DNA of 39,256 nt from Roseovarius sp. (GTDB lineage: Bacteria; Pseudomonadota; Alphaproteobacteria; Rhodobacterales; Rhodobacteraceae): contig JALQUE010000425.1 in NCBI GenBank assembly GCA_023260815.1, positions 1-39,256 of the forward strand, written 5' to 3'. Below are positions 23,789 to 31,121 of this stretch, in pieces. The stretch's first letter is position 1; each line of letters opens with the position of its first letter. The notes under the pieces are model-generated. The model was given only the letters and a program-made list of their open reading frames with translations. It searched no databases and had not been told where the DNA came from. The position numbers and the translations under genes are program-made.

Positions 23789-24178
23789 TTATCTGACGCT
23801 CACGGCGGTGCGCAGCACGCCCAGGGCGGATTTGTATATGGCGACTGCGCGGTCATGCTGACGTTTGACATCGACCGCATGCAGCATCTCGGCTTCCAGA
23901 GAGACCGAGTTGCCATTGGGATCGGCCTGCGCGCCATCGCGCGGTGATACGTCGATCTGCAGCGGTCCCATGGGCGCGTTGAGATGCGCGGCGCGCGTGG
24001 CTTTTATCGTGAATTGCTGCGCATGCGTGTCGATCAAGGTGTTGAACGGGGCGACATCGCGGGCCTCATAGCCCGGCGTGTCGGCATTCGCGAGATTTTG
24101 CGCGACAACGGCCTGACGCGTGCCGGCATGAACGGCCATCGCGTGTGACAATCTGAAAACGTCTAGGTTCTGGAACAT
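23789..24178 (-). CDS. flgB: Flagellar proximal rod protein FlgB
   Basis: FlgB is a proximal rod subunit. The conserved VHAGTRQAVVAQNLANADTPGYEARDVAPF identifies it. The track ORF starts at 24346, but that extension would overlap the divergent fliI. The family N-terminus MFQNLDVFRLSHAMAVHAG starts at 24178, giving a normal 129 aa. It leads the minus-strand rod operon. The 85-bp gap to fliI carries a CtrA-like box. Confidence 0.95.
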   Translation of the reverse strand: MFQNLDVFRLSHAMAVHAGTRQAVVAQNLANADTPGYEARDVAPFNTLIDTHAQQFTIKATRAAHLNAPMGPLQIDVSPRDGAQADPNGNSVSLEAEMLHAVDVKRQHDRAVAIYKSALGVLRTAVSVR

Positions 24179-24201
24179 CGGGGCTTCTCCCTCGATTGGC
24201 T

Positions 24202-24216
24202 TCAACCAAGGCTTAA
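24202..24216 (-). promoter_or_regulatory. CtrA-like box in flgB/fliI divergent region
   Basis: On the minus strand the sequence reads TTAAGCCTTGGTTGA, that is TTAA-N7-TTGA, one mismatch from TTAA-N7-TTAA. It is 23 bases upstream of flgB and 47 upstream of fliI. Motif-based call. Confidence 0.42.
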
Positions 24217-24232
24217 CCGTGATTCCTTTAGA

Positions 24233-24250
24233 AATTGTTTTCAGACAATT
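24233..24250. repeat. Inverted repeat in fliI leader
   Basis: AATTGT and ACAATT flank a six-base spacer (TTTCAG) and end two bases before the AGGAG ribosome binding sequence of fliI. It may be an operator or a small RNA hairpin affecting fliI translation. Confidence 0.4.
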
Positions 24251-24263
24251 GCAGGAGCGCACG

Positions 24264-25688
24264 ATGACCGAAAAACCCCTATTGGCCCTGACCTCCGAAA
24301 TCGCTGGGATGCGGCGGGTACGCCATGTTGGCCGTATTAGCGCCATTCAAAGCCATCTCATTAGAATCACGGGTCTTTCCCGGGTGGCAACAATCGGGGA
24401 TCGTGTTGAAATTGACCGCAAGGGCACTGCTGCTCTCGGCGGAGAGGTGCTGCAACTCAATGGTGATTTGGCCGATGTGATGCCCGATAATCCCCCGGAC
24501 GGTGTGTCCATCGGTGCTCGGGCATGGCTTGCTGATTCGAACCTGATCCGCCCGTGTGACCGATGGATCGGTCGGATTTTCGATCCGTTTGGACAGCCGA
24601 TGGATGGTCAGCCTCTGCCCAAAGGAGAATTCGGTCGTGCCTTGCGCGCCGATCCGCCGCCAGCGGCCTGTCGTCGGGGCTTTGGCCCGCGGCTTGAAAC
24701 CGGCATGGCGGCGTTCAACACGTTCTTGCCTGTTGTGCGTGGCCAGAGGTTGGGACTGTTTGCAGGGTCCGGCGTGGGTAAATCCAACCTTCTGGCGACG
24801 CTTGGCCGCAACATGGAGGCCGATGTTGTGGTCTTTGCGCTGATTGGCGAACGGGGCCGGGAATTGCGTCATTTCATCGAAACCGGTCTTGGGCCTGAAG
24901 GCATGGAACGTTCCGTCGTGGTGGCGGCAACGTCGGATCAGTCGCCGTTGGCACGACGTCGCTGTGCCTGGACAGCGATGGCCGTGGCCGAGCATTTTCG
25001 CGATGCAGGCCATCAGGTTCTCTTGATGTTCGATTCCATCACCCGCTTTGCGGAAGCCCATCGGGAAGTGGCGATTGCGTCGGGCGAATTGCCGGCCTTG
25101 CGTGGATTTCCTGCGTCCACCAGTCATATGATCATGTCCCTTTGCGAACGCGCCGGCCCGGGTGCCAACGGATCAGGTGATATCACTGCGCTGTTCAGTG
25201 TGCTGGTGGCAGGGTCGGATCTGGATGAACCGGTGGCCGACATCCTGCGCGGGGTTCTTGATGGGCATGTGGTCCTTGACAGGCAGATTGCCGAACGTGG
25301 GCGTTATCCTGCGATCGATCTGCTGCGATCTGTCTCGCGCAGCTTGCCACAGGCGGCAACCGATGACGAAAATCAGACCATCCTCCGGGCGCGCGCTCTC
25401 TTGGGTGCTTATGCGAGATCCGAAACGATGGTGCGGGCCGGTCTTTATAGCGAGGGCAGCGATCCAGAACTCGATCAGGCAATCCGCGTCTGGCCTGAAC
25501 TGGATGCGTTTCTCGCTGAAATAGAGTCTGTTTCAACGCAAAATAGTTTCGATAGATTGCGTCTGATTTTGCGTCGTGCAGGGTCGCCCAGGTCTACAAC
25601 CGCTTCTGTCGCGCGGGTGGGGACCAAGAGCGGCATCCCAGGAAAAGGCGGGTCACGCGTGCAAGTGGCACTTGACGGATCGGGCTGA
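24264..25688 (+). CDS. fliI: Flagellum-specific ATPase FliI
   Basis: FliI is the F1-like ATPase that energises and primes flagellar protein export. The Walker A motif AGSGVGKS is at about residues 167-174, and LLMFDSITRFAEAHREVAIASGELPA carries the Walker B region. The ATPase-family sequence GFPASTSHMIMSLCERAG follows. The GTG at 24219 is less likely than the ATG at 24264, which has AGGAG six bases upstream. Length 474 aa is slightly longer than usual, with an extended basic C-terminal tail. It is a single-gene + unit, separated from fliH. Confidence 0.95.
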   Translation: MTEKPLLALTSEIAGMRRVRHVGRISAIQSHLIRITGLSRVATIGDRVEIDRKGTAALGGEVLQLNGDLADVMPDNPPDGVSIGARAWLADSNLIRPCDRWIGRIFDPFGQPMDGQPLPKGEFGRALRADPPPAACRRGFGPRLETGMAAFNTFLPVVRGQRLGLFAGSGVGKSNLLATLGRNMEADVVVFALIGERGRELRHFIETGLGPEGMERSVVVAATSDQSPLARRRCAWTAMAVAEHFRDAGHQVLLMFDSITRFAEAHREVAIASGELPALRGFPASTSHMIMSLCERAGPGANGSGDITALFSVLVAGSDLDEPVADILRGVLDGHVVLDRQIAERGRYPAIDLLRSVSRSLPQAATDDENQTILRARALLGAYARSETMVRAGLYSEGSDPELDQAIRVWPELDAFLAEIESVSTQNSFDRLRLILRRAGSPRSTTASVARVGTKSGIPGKGGSRVQVALDGSG

Positions 25689-25727
25689 CGACGTGTCGTT
25701 AACATCGTTTTGGAGGCGTCTGTCGAA

Positions 25728-25744
25728 AGCCGGGATATTGCCGG
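25728..25744. terminator. Short stem-loop between convergent fliI and DUF1217-like gene
   Basis: GCCGG and CCGGC flank a seven-base loop in the 65-bp convergent gap. It has no T tract, so it is a weak terminator candidate. Confidence 0.25.
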
Positions 25745-25753
25745 CACAACCTG

Positions 25754-26557
25754 TCAGCGCAGGGGCTGGATGGCCTGCAACAGCGTGAGCGCAATAGCGC
25801 TGGAACTTTGGACCGTTATGCCTCTGATCTGATCCTGAAGCAGAAACCGTTCCACCAGTTTGTCGCGCGCGCCCTCGTCCGTAAGTTGGCGCAGGTCTGT
25901 TATGCCCAGCCGATCGGCTGAACGCGTCTTCAATTCATCCACCTGCCTGTCCAGATCCAATTGCGCAAACCCGTCAGGCAGGCCAAGCGCCGTCTCGAAA
26001 ACCTTGCGCAGCGGAGGGGTCCCCATGATCCGTAACCATCCTGTATCACCCTGTCCCGGGTCATTGGCCAGAATGGCAAGTTCGCGTTGCGCGTTAAGCG
26101 CCAGCCTCAGGCCCTGATCGCTATCACCAACCGCATTCTCAAAGGATCGCCGGCGGAACAGGTCCGTGATCTCCTGTCCAAAGCCGGTGCTTTGCGTCCT
26201 GGGTCCGCTTGCGGCGCCAAAGCCGAACGCATCAGCCAGATCCTTGTAACGTTCGTCTGTCAGGCGATTGGCTAGCGCATCGCGGTCTGCCGTACCGCCT
26301 TCCAGCACTTTCCGGATCAGAAAACGGCTGTTGATATCGTCCTGCAGCCCGAATGCACCAAGCGCGACCCGCAGCAGACGGCGGTCGCTCACCAACTCCT
26401 CCGCCGTGCTGATGTCGCCAATCCGCGCTTCGAAATAAGCGGTATCGCTGCTTATCCTTGGCCCGGCATCGAACGCCTTGCGCTGCGCGTCCATTGTGGC
26501 GTTGAGGAAAACCCAGCCACCCAGTCCACCGCTTGGAACAATCGGCTGAAAGGTCAT
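25754..26557 (-). CDS. DUF1217-like flagellar protein
   Basis: The 267-aa product has no signal peptide and looks helical with repeated modules (ISSDTAYFEARIGDISTAEELVSDRRLLRVALGAFGLQDDINSRFLIRKVLEGG), the pattern of DUF1217 proteins found in alphaproteobacterial flagellar loci. That family has no established biochemical role that I can state. The track start at 26620 is replaced by the ATG at 26557, which overlaps the flbT stop by four bases. It is third in flaF-flbT-DUF1217, so a link to flagellin export or junction assembly is possible but unproven. Confidence 0.75.
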   Translation of the reverse strand: MTFQPIVPSGGLGGWVFLNATMDAQRKAFDAGPRISSDTAYFEARIGDISTAEELVSDRRLLRVALGAFGLQDDINSRFLIRKVLEGGTADRDALANRLTDERYKDLADAFGFGAASGPRTQSTGFGQEITDLFRRRSFENAVGDSDQGLRLALNAQRELAILANDPGQGDTGWLRIMGTPPLRKVFETALGLPDGFAQLDLDRQVDELKTRSADRLGITDLRQLTDEGARDKLVERFLLQDQIRGITVQSSSAIALTLLQAIQPLR

Positions 26558-26958
26558 GTCGAACCATGCGCCAACAGTCGTTCCTCGCGGGGCAGCAACG
26601 CCCTGAGAGACTTGAGGCACTGATAATACTCCCCCTCGAGCAGAGTGTCCGTCGCCCGCGCCAGCTGTGTGCGGCTGTCCGGATCTGTCAGGGCCTGACT
26701 AAGAGCTTCTATCTGGTGGAGCAGCTGTCTGCGCGCAATTTCGGGTTCGATATCCCCTGAAAGCAGCAATTGTGCCGCATAGCAGACACGCCGTACCGGT
26801 GTCCGCGCCTCTTCGGGATGAATCGCATCCCTCAGGCGCAGGATATTGGCGTTCGCAGTCAGGATCGACAGGCGCGTGCGCCGGTCACCATTCTCGATCA
26901 CGGCGCCGTTGATCAGCAATCTCTCCCGAGGGCTCAGCTTGAGAACAAGACCGCTCAT
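26554..26958 (-). CDS. flbT: Flagellin post-transcriptional regulator FlbT
   Basis: FlbT binds the flagellin mRNA leader in Caulobacter and lowers its stability until hook assembly is complete. The sequence SGLVLKLSPRERLLINGAVIENGDRRTRLSILT and the following LRLRDAIHPEEARTPVRRVCYAAQLLLSGD match the family. Length 134 aa is normal. It overlaps flaF and the DUF1217-like gene by four bases each. Its likely target, the fliC leader, lies upstream in the same orientation. Confidence 0.94.
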   Translation of the reverse strand: MSGLVLKLSPRERLLINGAVIENGDRRTRLSILTANANILRLRDAIHPEEARTPVRRVCYAAQLLLSGDIEPEIARRQLLHQIEALSQALTDPDSRTQLARATDTLLEGEYYQCLKSLRALLPREERLLAHGST

Positions 26959-27329
26959 GGCGTGGGTCTCCTGTCTTGCAGGCCGTGCATGATGGCGGTG
27001 TTGATCTCGATCAGGGGGTCGGCGCTGGCCGTGCCGGACAACACCTTGCGGCCATGGACCTCGGTGAATTCGGCAAGATAGATCAACCGGGCTTTCAGAT
27101 CGCTCGGCAACGGATTGCTATTTAACGCCACATCCGAGGCAAGGATCATCCAGAGCCTCCGGTTTTCATATAAGGCGGCGGCAAGTTCTGGAACGTTGTC
27201 CTTGGTCTTTGCCGCTGCGGTCAATCGCCGCGTGACGCGGGCAAAGGCATCGTATTCCGTATCTCTTGGCGTGTTGGTGGCGCGGGCATGATGACCGTAG
27301 GCGGTTTGCGCCCTTTGCATGGCGTTCAC
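26955..27329 (-). CDS. flaF: Flagellar biosynthesis regulator FlaF
   Basis: FlaF promotes flagellin translation or secretion and acts opposite to FlbT in Caulobacter. AQTAYGHHARATNTPRDTEYDAFARVTRRLTAAAK and the later ALYENRRLWMILASDVALNSNPLPSDLKARLIYLAEFTEVHGRKVL are characteristic. Length 124 aa is typical. It lies 73 bp downstream of fliC, with a strong stem-loop between them. Confidence 0.94.
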   Translation of the reverse strand: MNAMQRAQTAYGHHARATNTPRDTEYDAFARVTRRLTAAAKTKDNVPELAAALYENRRLWMILASDVALNSNPLPSDLKARLIYLAEFTEVHGRKVLSGTASADPLIEINTAIMHGLQDRRPTP

Positions 27330-27369
27330 ACTATGTCCTTCCGAAAATGCGACTGTCAGGAGGTGGCGT

Positions 27370-27396
27370 CAGGGGCGCCCGTCAAAGGCGCCCCTG
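27370..27396 (-). terminator. Stem-loop after fliC
   Basis: CAGGGGCGCC and GGCGCCCCTG form a perfect 10-bp stem with a 7-base loop, seven bases after the fliC stop. No T run follows. It probably stabilises the abundant fliC mRNA 3' end and reduces read-through into flaF. Confidence 0.65.
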
Positions 27397-27402
27397 CCTG
27401 GA

Positions 27403-28281
27403 TCACCGGAAGAGCTGCAGGATCGCCTGCGGCGCTTGGTTGGCGATGGTCAGCGACTGGGTTGCCAACTGCTGCTGCACCTGAAGCGCCTGCAGGCGTG
27501 CAGACGCCTCTTCCATGTTGGTGTCGACCATTGCACCCATACCGGACACCATTGCATCCGAGACCTTGCTGACGAATTCCGATTGGTCGGAAAGTCGCTT
27601 GGCGGACGCACCCAATGCTGCCGCGCCATCGATGGCCGTTTGGATATGCGTTTCGAGTGCGGTGAGCGAGGTATCTGCTGCCGCCGCGCCAGTGACGACG
27701 ATATCACCAAGAATGTTCGCCGCCATAATCGGATCTTCTACATCGGTCACCGCGGTGCCACCACCCAGTAGACCAGCCTGAAAATCGACCGATTCCACCG
27801 TGATCGACAGGTTTGAGATGCCGCCCGCACCATCCCGGTTGATAGACGCCAGGACATCGATGTCACCACCCGCCGTATCCAGAAGGTTCGTCCCGTTGAA
27901 CTGCGATCCACGGATGATCGCACCGATCTGTTCCTTCAGCGCGTTGACATCCGCCGTCAGCTTGTCATGGTCGACGTTGCTGCCGGTCGCGGCAACCACC
28001 CGCTCCTTCATGTCGTTGAGCAGGTTCACGATCTGCTCTGCACCTGCCGCAGCCACCGCGACGGTCGATTCCCCCAAGGCCAGGGAATCCTTCACGGCCT
28101 TGAAGCCGCTGACATCGGATTCCATTACCTTGGAAATGGCCCAGATGGCCGAGTTATCCTTGGCCTGGCCAATTTCCTTGCCGGTCGAGATCATGTTCTG
28201 GGTTTTGGCCAGGTTCTTGTTGACGGATTGCAGCGTTTGCAGCGCGACCATGGCGCTGTTGTTGGTCAGAATGCTGGACAT
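27403..28281 (-). CDS. fliC: Flagellin FliC
   Basis: This is the filament subunit. MSSILTNNSAMVALQTLQSVNKNLAKTQNMISTGKEI is the flagellin D0/D1 N-terminus and ALQVQQQLATQSLTIANQAPQAILQLFR the C-terminus. At 292 aa there is only a small variable middle, so little surface D2/D3 domain. The start at 28281 is chosen over the 28335 ORF start because homology begins there and AAAGGA is properly spaced. It is the only flagellin in the window. A leader of at least 150 bases contains a hairpin and a CtrA-like box. Confidence 0.96.
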   Translation of the reverse strand: MSSILTNNSAMVALQTLQSVNKNLAKTQNMISTGKEIGQAKDNSAIWAISKVMESDVSGFKAVKDSLALGESTVAVAAAGAEQIVNLLNDMKERVVAATGSNVDHDKLTADVNALKEQIGAIIRGSQFNGTNLLDTAGGDIDVLASINRDGAGGISNLSITVESVDFQAGLLGGGTAVTDVEDPIMAANILGDIVVTGAAAADTSLTALETHIQTAIDGAAALGASAKRLSDQSEFVSKVSDAMVSGMGAMVDTNMEEASARLQALQVQQQLATQSLTIANQAPQAILQLFR

Positions 28282-28301
28282 AGCTTTTTCCTTTAGCCTG
28301 C

Positions 28302-28314
28302 GGTGCTTTGCACC
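28302..28314 (-). promoter_or_regulatory. Stem-loop in fliC leader, candidate FlbT target
   Basis: GGTGC and GCACC flank a three-base loop 20-33 bases upstream of the fliC ATG, just before its AAAGGA ribosome binding site. FlbT acts on flagellin leaders in Caulobacter, so this is a plausible target. It is inferred from position only. Confidence 0.4.
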
Positions 28315-28438
28315 AGTTTTACGTCCCGCCCCCACCAGGAGACGGCCTCAGCGTCGTTCTGACGTATGCGGCGACCGGGTCACCTCCCGAAGCCGCGCCA
28401 ACCGCTTCCGGCTGCCCTGTCAACATCGCTGCCAATTG

Positions 28439-28453
28439 CTAAGGGAGTGCTAA
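28439..28453 (-). promoter_or_regulatory. CtrA-like box upstream of fliC
   Basis: The minus strand reads TTAGCACTCCCTTAG: two TTAG half-sites with the 7-base spacing of CtrA boxes, each one base from TTAA. It lies about 160 bases upstream of the fliC ATG, which would give a long leader. Confidence 0.38.
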
Positions 28454-28492
28454 GTCAGCCCTTTGATATCACCCGCATTTGATGAAATTTGC

Positions 28493-28852
28493 TCAGGCTC
28501 GTTTTTCGATCTTGCGCAGCACGACGCCGTTGATCGTCTGCCGTTTGCCACTTTCGTCATATGTATCCAGCGATTGCCGCACGCGGCGCATCGCAGCCAT
28601 CCGTGCCGCGACCTTTCGAATACCTTCAAGAGCGCCGTCCAGAAGTTCCTGATTGCGCACGAGTTTTTGCTGAACGGCGGCAAGGTTCGGGTCGCGGTCG
28701 ATTTCATGCGCATTGAATCTATCGATCAGCTGCTCCTTGCGTGTGAGGATCGGGCCGATTTTCTCAAGATCCCCGGCAAGCAATGCGCGGCGTTCAGTCT
28801 CCAGAAGGTCATCCAGCCGGTCGATCAGCGATTGAGTGTCATTCGGTGTCAT
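28493..28852 (-). CDS. FlgN-like flagellar chaperone
   Basis: FlgN-family proteins are cytosolic chaperones for the junction proteins FlgK and FlgL. The 119-aa product is entirely helical: SLIDRLDDLLETERRALLAGDLEKIGPILTRKEQLIDRFNA matches the FlgN N-terminal pattern (ERRALLAGDLE..KEQLI). The second half is basic. The ATG at 28852 is favoured over 28873 because the region before it is not family-like. It overlaps the flgJ-like gene by 14 bases. Function is inferred from pattern and neighbourhood. Confidence 0.75.
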   Translation of the reverse strand: MTPNDTQSLIDRLDDLLETERRALLAGDLEKIGPILTRKEQLIDRFNAHEIDRDPNLAAVQQKLVRNQELLDGALEGIRKVAARMAAMRRVRQSLDTYDESGKRQTINGVVLRKIEKRA

Positions 28853-29129
28853 TTTGGGCCTCCATGATTGCACGATAGAACGTTTCGGTCAGGCCAATGC
28901 CTCCGCTTTTCACCATTTGGTCTGCGATCGCCTGCCGGTGGAAGGACGCGAAATGATCCTCCCCATGGCCGCCGGACAGGCTGTTTTCCTGTTCGCCCAA
29001 CCCGGTTGATTTCAGCATTTCAGCCAGAAAACTCGCCTCGAGCTTTTGTGCCGCGTCCAGGGCCCTGCTCGTATGTGCTGCGGCAGCGGGCAGGGGAATG
29101 GACAAAGGATTCGATACAATATCAGTCAC
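28839..29129 (-). CDS. flgJ: FlgJ-like rod-binding protein, single domain
   Basis: The 96-aa protein matches the N-terminal rod-binding domain of FlgJ: AAQKLEASFLAEMLKSTGLGEQENSLSGGHGEDHFASFHRQAIADQMVKSGGIGLTETFYRAIM. The muramidase domain of enterobacterial FlgJ is absent, as in many alphaproteobacteria, where a separate transglycosylase (here at 14506) does that job. The start is GTG 29129 with GAGG seven bases upstream. It is divergent from fliK. Confidence 0.88.
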   Translation of the reverse strand: MTDIVSNPLSIPLPAAAAHTSRALDAAQKLEASFLAEMLKSTGLGEQENSLSGGHGEDHFASFHRQAIADQMVKSGGIGLTETFYRAIMEAQNDTE

Positions 29130-29177
29130 TGTTTCACCTCAAATTGAACATACTACGGTCCATTTCACCCCAATCTG

Positions 29178-29192
29178 GTAAAGAACTGGTAA
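29178..29192. promoter_or_regulatory. CtrA-like box in flgJ/fliK divergent region
   Basis: GTAAAGAACTGGTAA, or TTAC-N7-TTAC on the minus strand, has the 7-base spacing of CtrA boxes with one mismatch in each half. It lies between the divergent flgJ-like and fliK genes. This is the weakest-supported of the five boxes along with the fliC one. Confidence 0.33.
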
Positions 29193-29244
29193 CCGGCGGA
29201 TGTCATTGTTCACGAACCCTGTGGAAGAAATCCCGGAGATTGTG

Positions 29245-31110
29245 ATGATTCTACCTGACACCGGCATACTGCCCGACGCCGCGCCGCGCCCAATGTCTCG
29301 CCTCGCGGCGGGGACACACCTGCAAGGGGCTGCCTCTCAATCCAGTTTTCAAAGTATCTTTGCCGTCGCGTCGGGCTTTGTGGCTACATTTTCGACAGAG
29401 GATGACATCGAAGCCGCGACCCCCGACATACCCGACCTGCCCTCGTCAGAACCTGATCAGGCAAGTGTGCTGGAACCGGACGTGCCCGATTTGGCCGCAC
29501 AGACGCTGATGGGTGATCAAGCGGGCGGTCATCCGATTGATCAAGCAGAGGATACCGACGATCCGGCGATTGATCGGGATCCCGTGCTTGTCTCGGCAAT
29601 GCCGAAACCGGCCCTGTTGCAGCCCGACCTGGATCAACGGGGACCGGTATCTGCAGCGTCAGAAAACCCGATCTTGTGGGACAAAACCACCGTAACGGCG
29701 CCGATCGGTCCGGTTGTCCCGGTTGATCCATCTGGTCAAAGCAGCGCGTTCAACGAACCGTCTGTTGCAGAAACCCGTCCCGCCAACCCACATCAGCCCA
29801 ACCCACATCTGGCCGACCCACAACATGTCAACCCACATCCCGCCAACCCACATCAGGCTGACCCGAGTCAGGCAGAGCCTCTGAAAACCCATGCGCAGAC
29901 ACTTGCGGCCCCCCCATCCGTGACCGCCGCGCCGCTTCAGCCCACCTCCGATAGTGCGCCTTCGATTACGCCCTTGCAGGTCGCTCCATCACCGAAAATC
30001 CGACCGGAATCATGGCCCGCAGCATGGCCAACCCCTCCCAATTTGCGCCAAACGATTGCCGCGCCGCTTGCCACAGGCGGCCCCGTGCCAAGCGCCGATA
30101 CCTTGGCTCTGCCTGCCAATCCGGAACCGGCGGCCATGCCAGTGCGAGCATCGGTGCCCCCGGATGTCCTCGATCACGCCTTGGTCCCGGATCACCAGAG
30201 GGCGCAACCGGGTACACATCAGAGCGCTATCGCATCTGGACCCGGCCCTTCGCCGGATATCGCGTCATGGCAGGACATGCCGGTTGCCGTGCACAAAGGT
30301 GGGGCCGCTCAGACTGACGCGCCCCATTCGGTGCCTGCATCAGCACCCGCTCAAATAGTTGCGCGCCCCATGCTATCTCAACCGATGCAAGCCAAAGCCC
30401 CAAGTCCTCAAACGCCCGCCACGTCACCCGAGCCAGAGACCTTGGCGCTCACAGATCGTCGTCCGGTGCCTGATGTCGCTCCGCCAACCTTTGCCTCCGC
30501 CTCTCTGCAGCCCGCGTCGCACCCATCGTTATACGCGCCTCCGGTAATGATCCCGGCTGCCCCACCGGTTCAGACTGTGCCTGCATTCCCCCCTGAGATC
30601 ACGATCGACAGTCAGATATTCGTCTCTGATCCCGCCGAAAACCCCGAATTCCGGCCTGCTGCCGAAGGAACCAGCCCATCGCGGGGTCTGCAAGACATCC
30701 TGCACCGCCCCGAACTGCCGCGCCATGTCTCCGCGCAGCTTTTGGCGACCATACAGCGTGGACCGACAGAGAAAAATCTGGAGCTGACCCTTAATCCGGC
30801 CGAATTGGGCCGCGTCCGCATCAGCCTGACCCCCGGCGATGCCGGTATCGTGGTGACAATCGTTGCCGAACGGCCGGAAACCCTCGATCTCATGCGTCGC
30901 AATGTGGACACGCTCGCGCAGGATTTCCTTGGCCTTGGCTATGGCCGGGCCGAGTTCAATTTTGGCCAGACGCCGCAGCGATCCGGGCAAGGGGGCCGCG
31001 CTGGCGGCCCGATGCTTGGTGACGACGTCGCCAGCGGCGCGCCAGACGATGACGCCGCTGCGCCGCCACTTGCCCATATCACAACCGACCGCGTTGATAT
31101 CAGACTCTAG
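29245..31110 (+). CDS. fliK: Flagellar hook-length control protein FliK
   Basis: FliK is a secreted ruler that measures the hook and switches FlhB specificity. The first 480 residues are Pro/Ala/Gln-rich and of low complexity, as usual for the ruler part, and include a six-unit pentapeptide repeat. The C-terminal domain is clear: ELPRHVSAQLLATIQRGPTEKNLELTLNPAELGRVRISLTPGDAGIVVTIVAERPETLDLMRRNVDTLAQDFLGLGYGRAEFNFG. The ATG at 29245 has GGAG six bases upstream and is preferred to 29200, which would add 15 residues. Length 621 aa is within the wide family range. flgD follows after 11 bp. Confidence 0.88.
   Translation: MILPDTGILPDAAPRPMSRLAAGTHLQGAASQSSFQSIFAVASGFVATFSTEDDIEAATPDIPDLPSSEPDQASVLEPDVPDLAAQTLMGDQAGGHPIDQAEDTDDPAIDRDPVLVSAMPKPALLQPDLDQRGPVSAASENPILWDKTTVTAPIGPVVPVDPSGQSSAFNEPSVAETRPANPHQPNPHLADPQHVNPHPANPHQADPSQAEPLKTHAQTLAAPPSVTAAPLQPTSDSAPSITPLQVAPSPKIRPESWPAAWPTPPNLRQTIAAPLATGGPVPSADTLALPANPEPAAMPVRASVPPDVLDHALVPDHQRAQPGTHQSAIASGPGPSPDIASWQDMPVAVHKGGAAQTDAPHSVPASAPAQIVARPMLSQPMQAKAPSPQTPATSPEPETLALTDRRPVPDVAPPTFASASLQPASHPSLYAPPVMIPAAPPVQTVPAFPPEITIDSQIFVSDPAENPEFRPAAEGTSPSRGLQDILHRPELPRHVSAQLLATIQRGPTEKNLELTLNPAELGRVRISLTPGDAGIVVTIVAERPETLDLMRRNVDTLAQDFLGLGYGRAEFNFGQTPQRSGQGGRAGGPMLGDDVASGAPDDDAAAPPLAHITTDRVDIRL
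29782..29871 (+). repeat. Six in-frame 15-nt repeats in fliK
   Basis: Six consecutive 15-nt units encode ANPHQ, PNPHL, ADPQH, VNPHP, ANPHQ and ADPSQ in the ruler region of FliK. Units one and five are identical at the DNA level (GCCAACCCACATCAG). Unit number could change without shifting frame. Confidence 0.9.
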
Positions 31111-31121
31111 AAAGGCTTGAA

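Noticed and set aside
28419-28434. Sigma-54-like promoter (TGGCAG-N5-TTGAC) on the minus strand upstream of fliC.
   Set aside because: The -12 element lacks the essential GC (GA instead) and the -24 element is imperfect; a TTGACA -35 reading also lacks a good -10.
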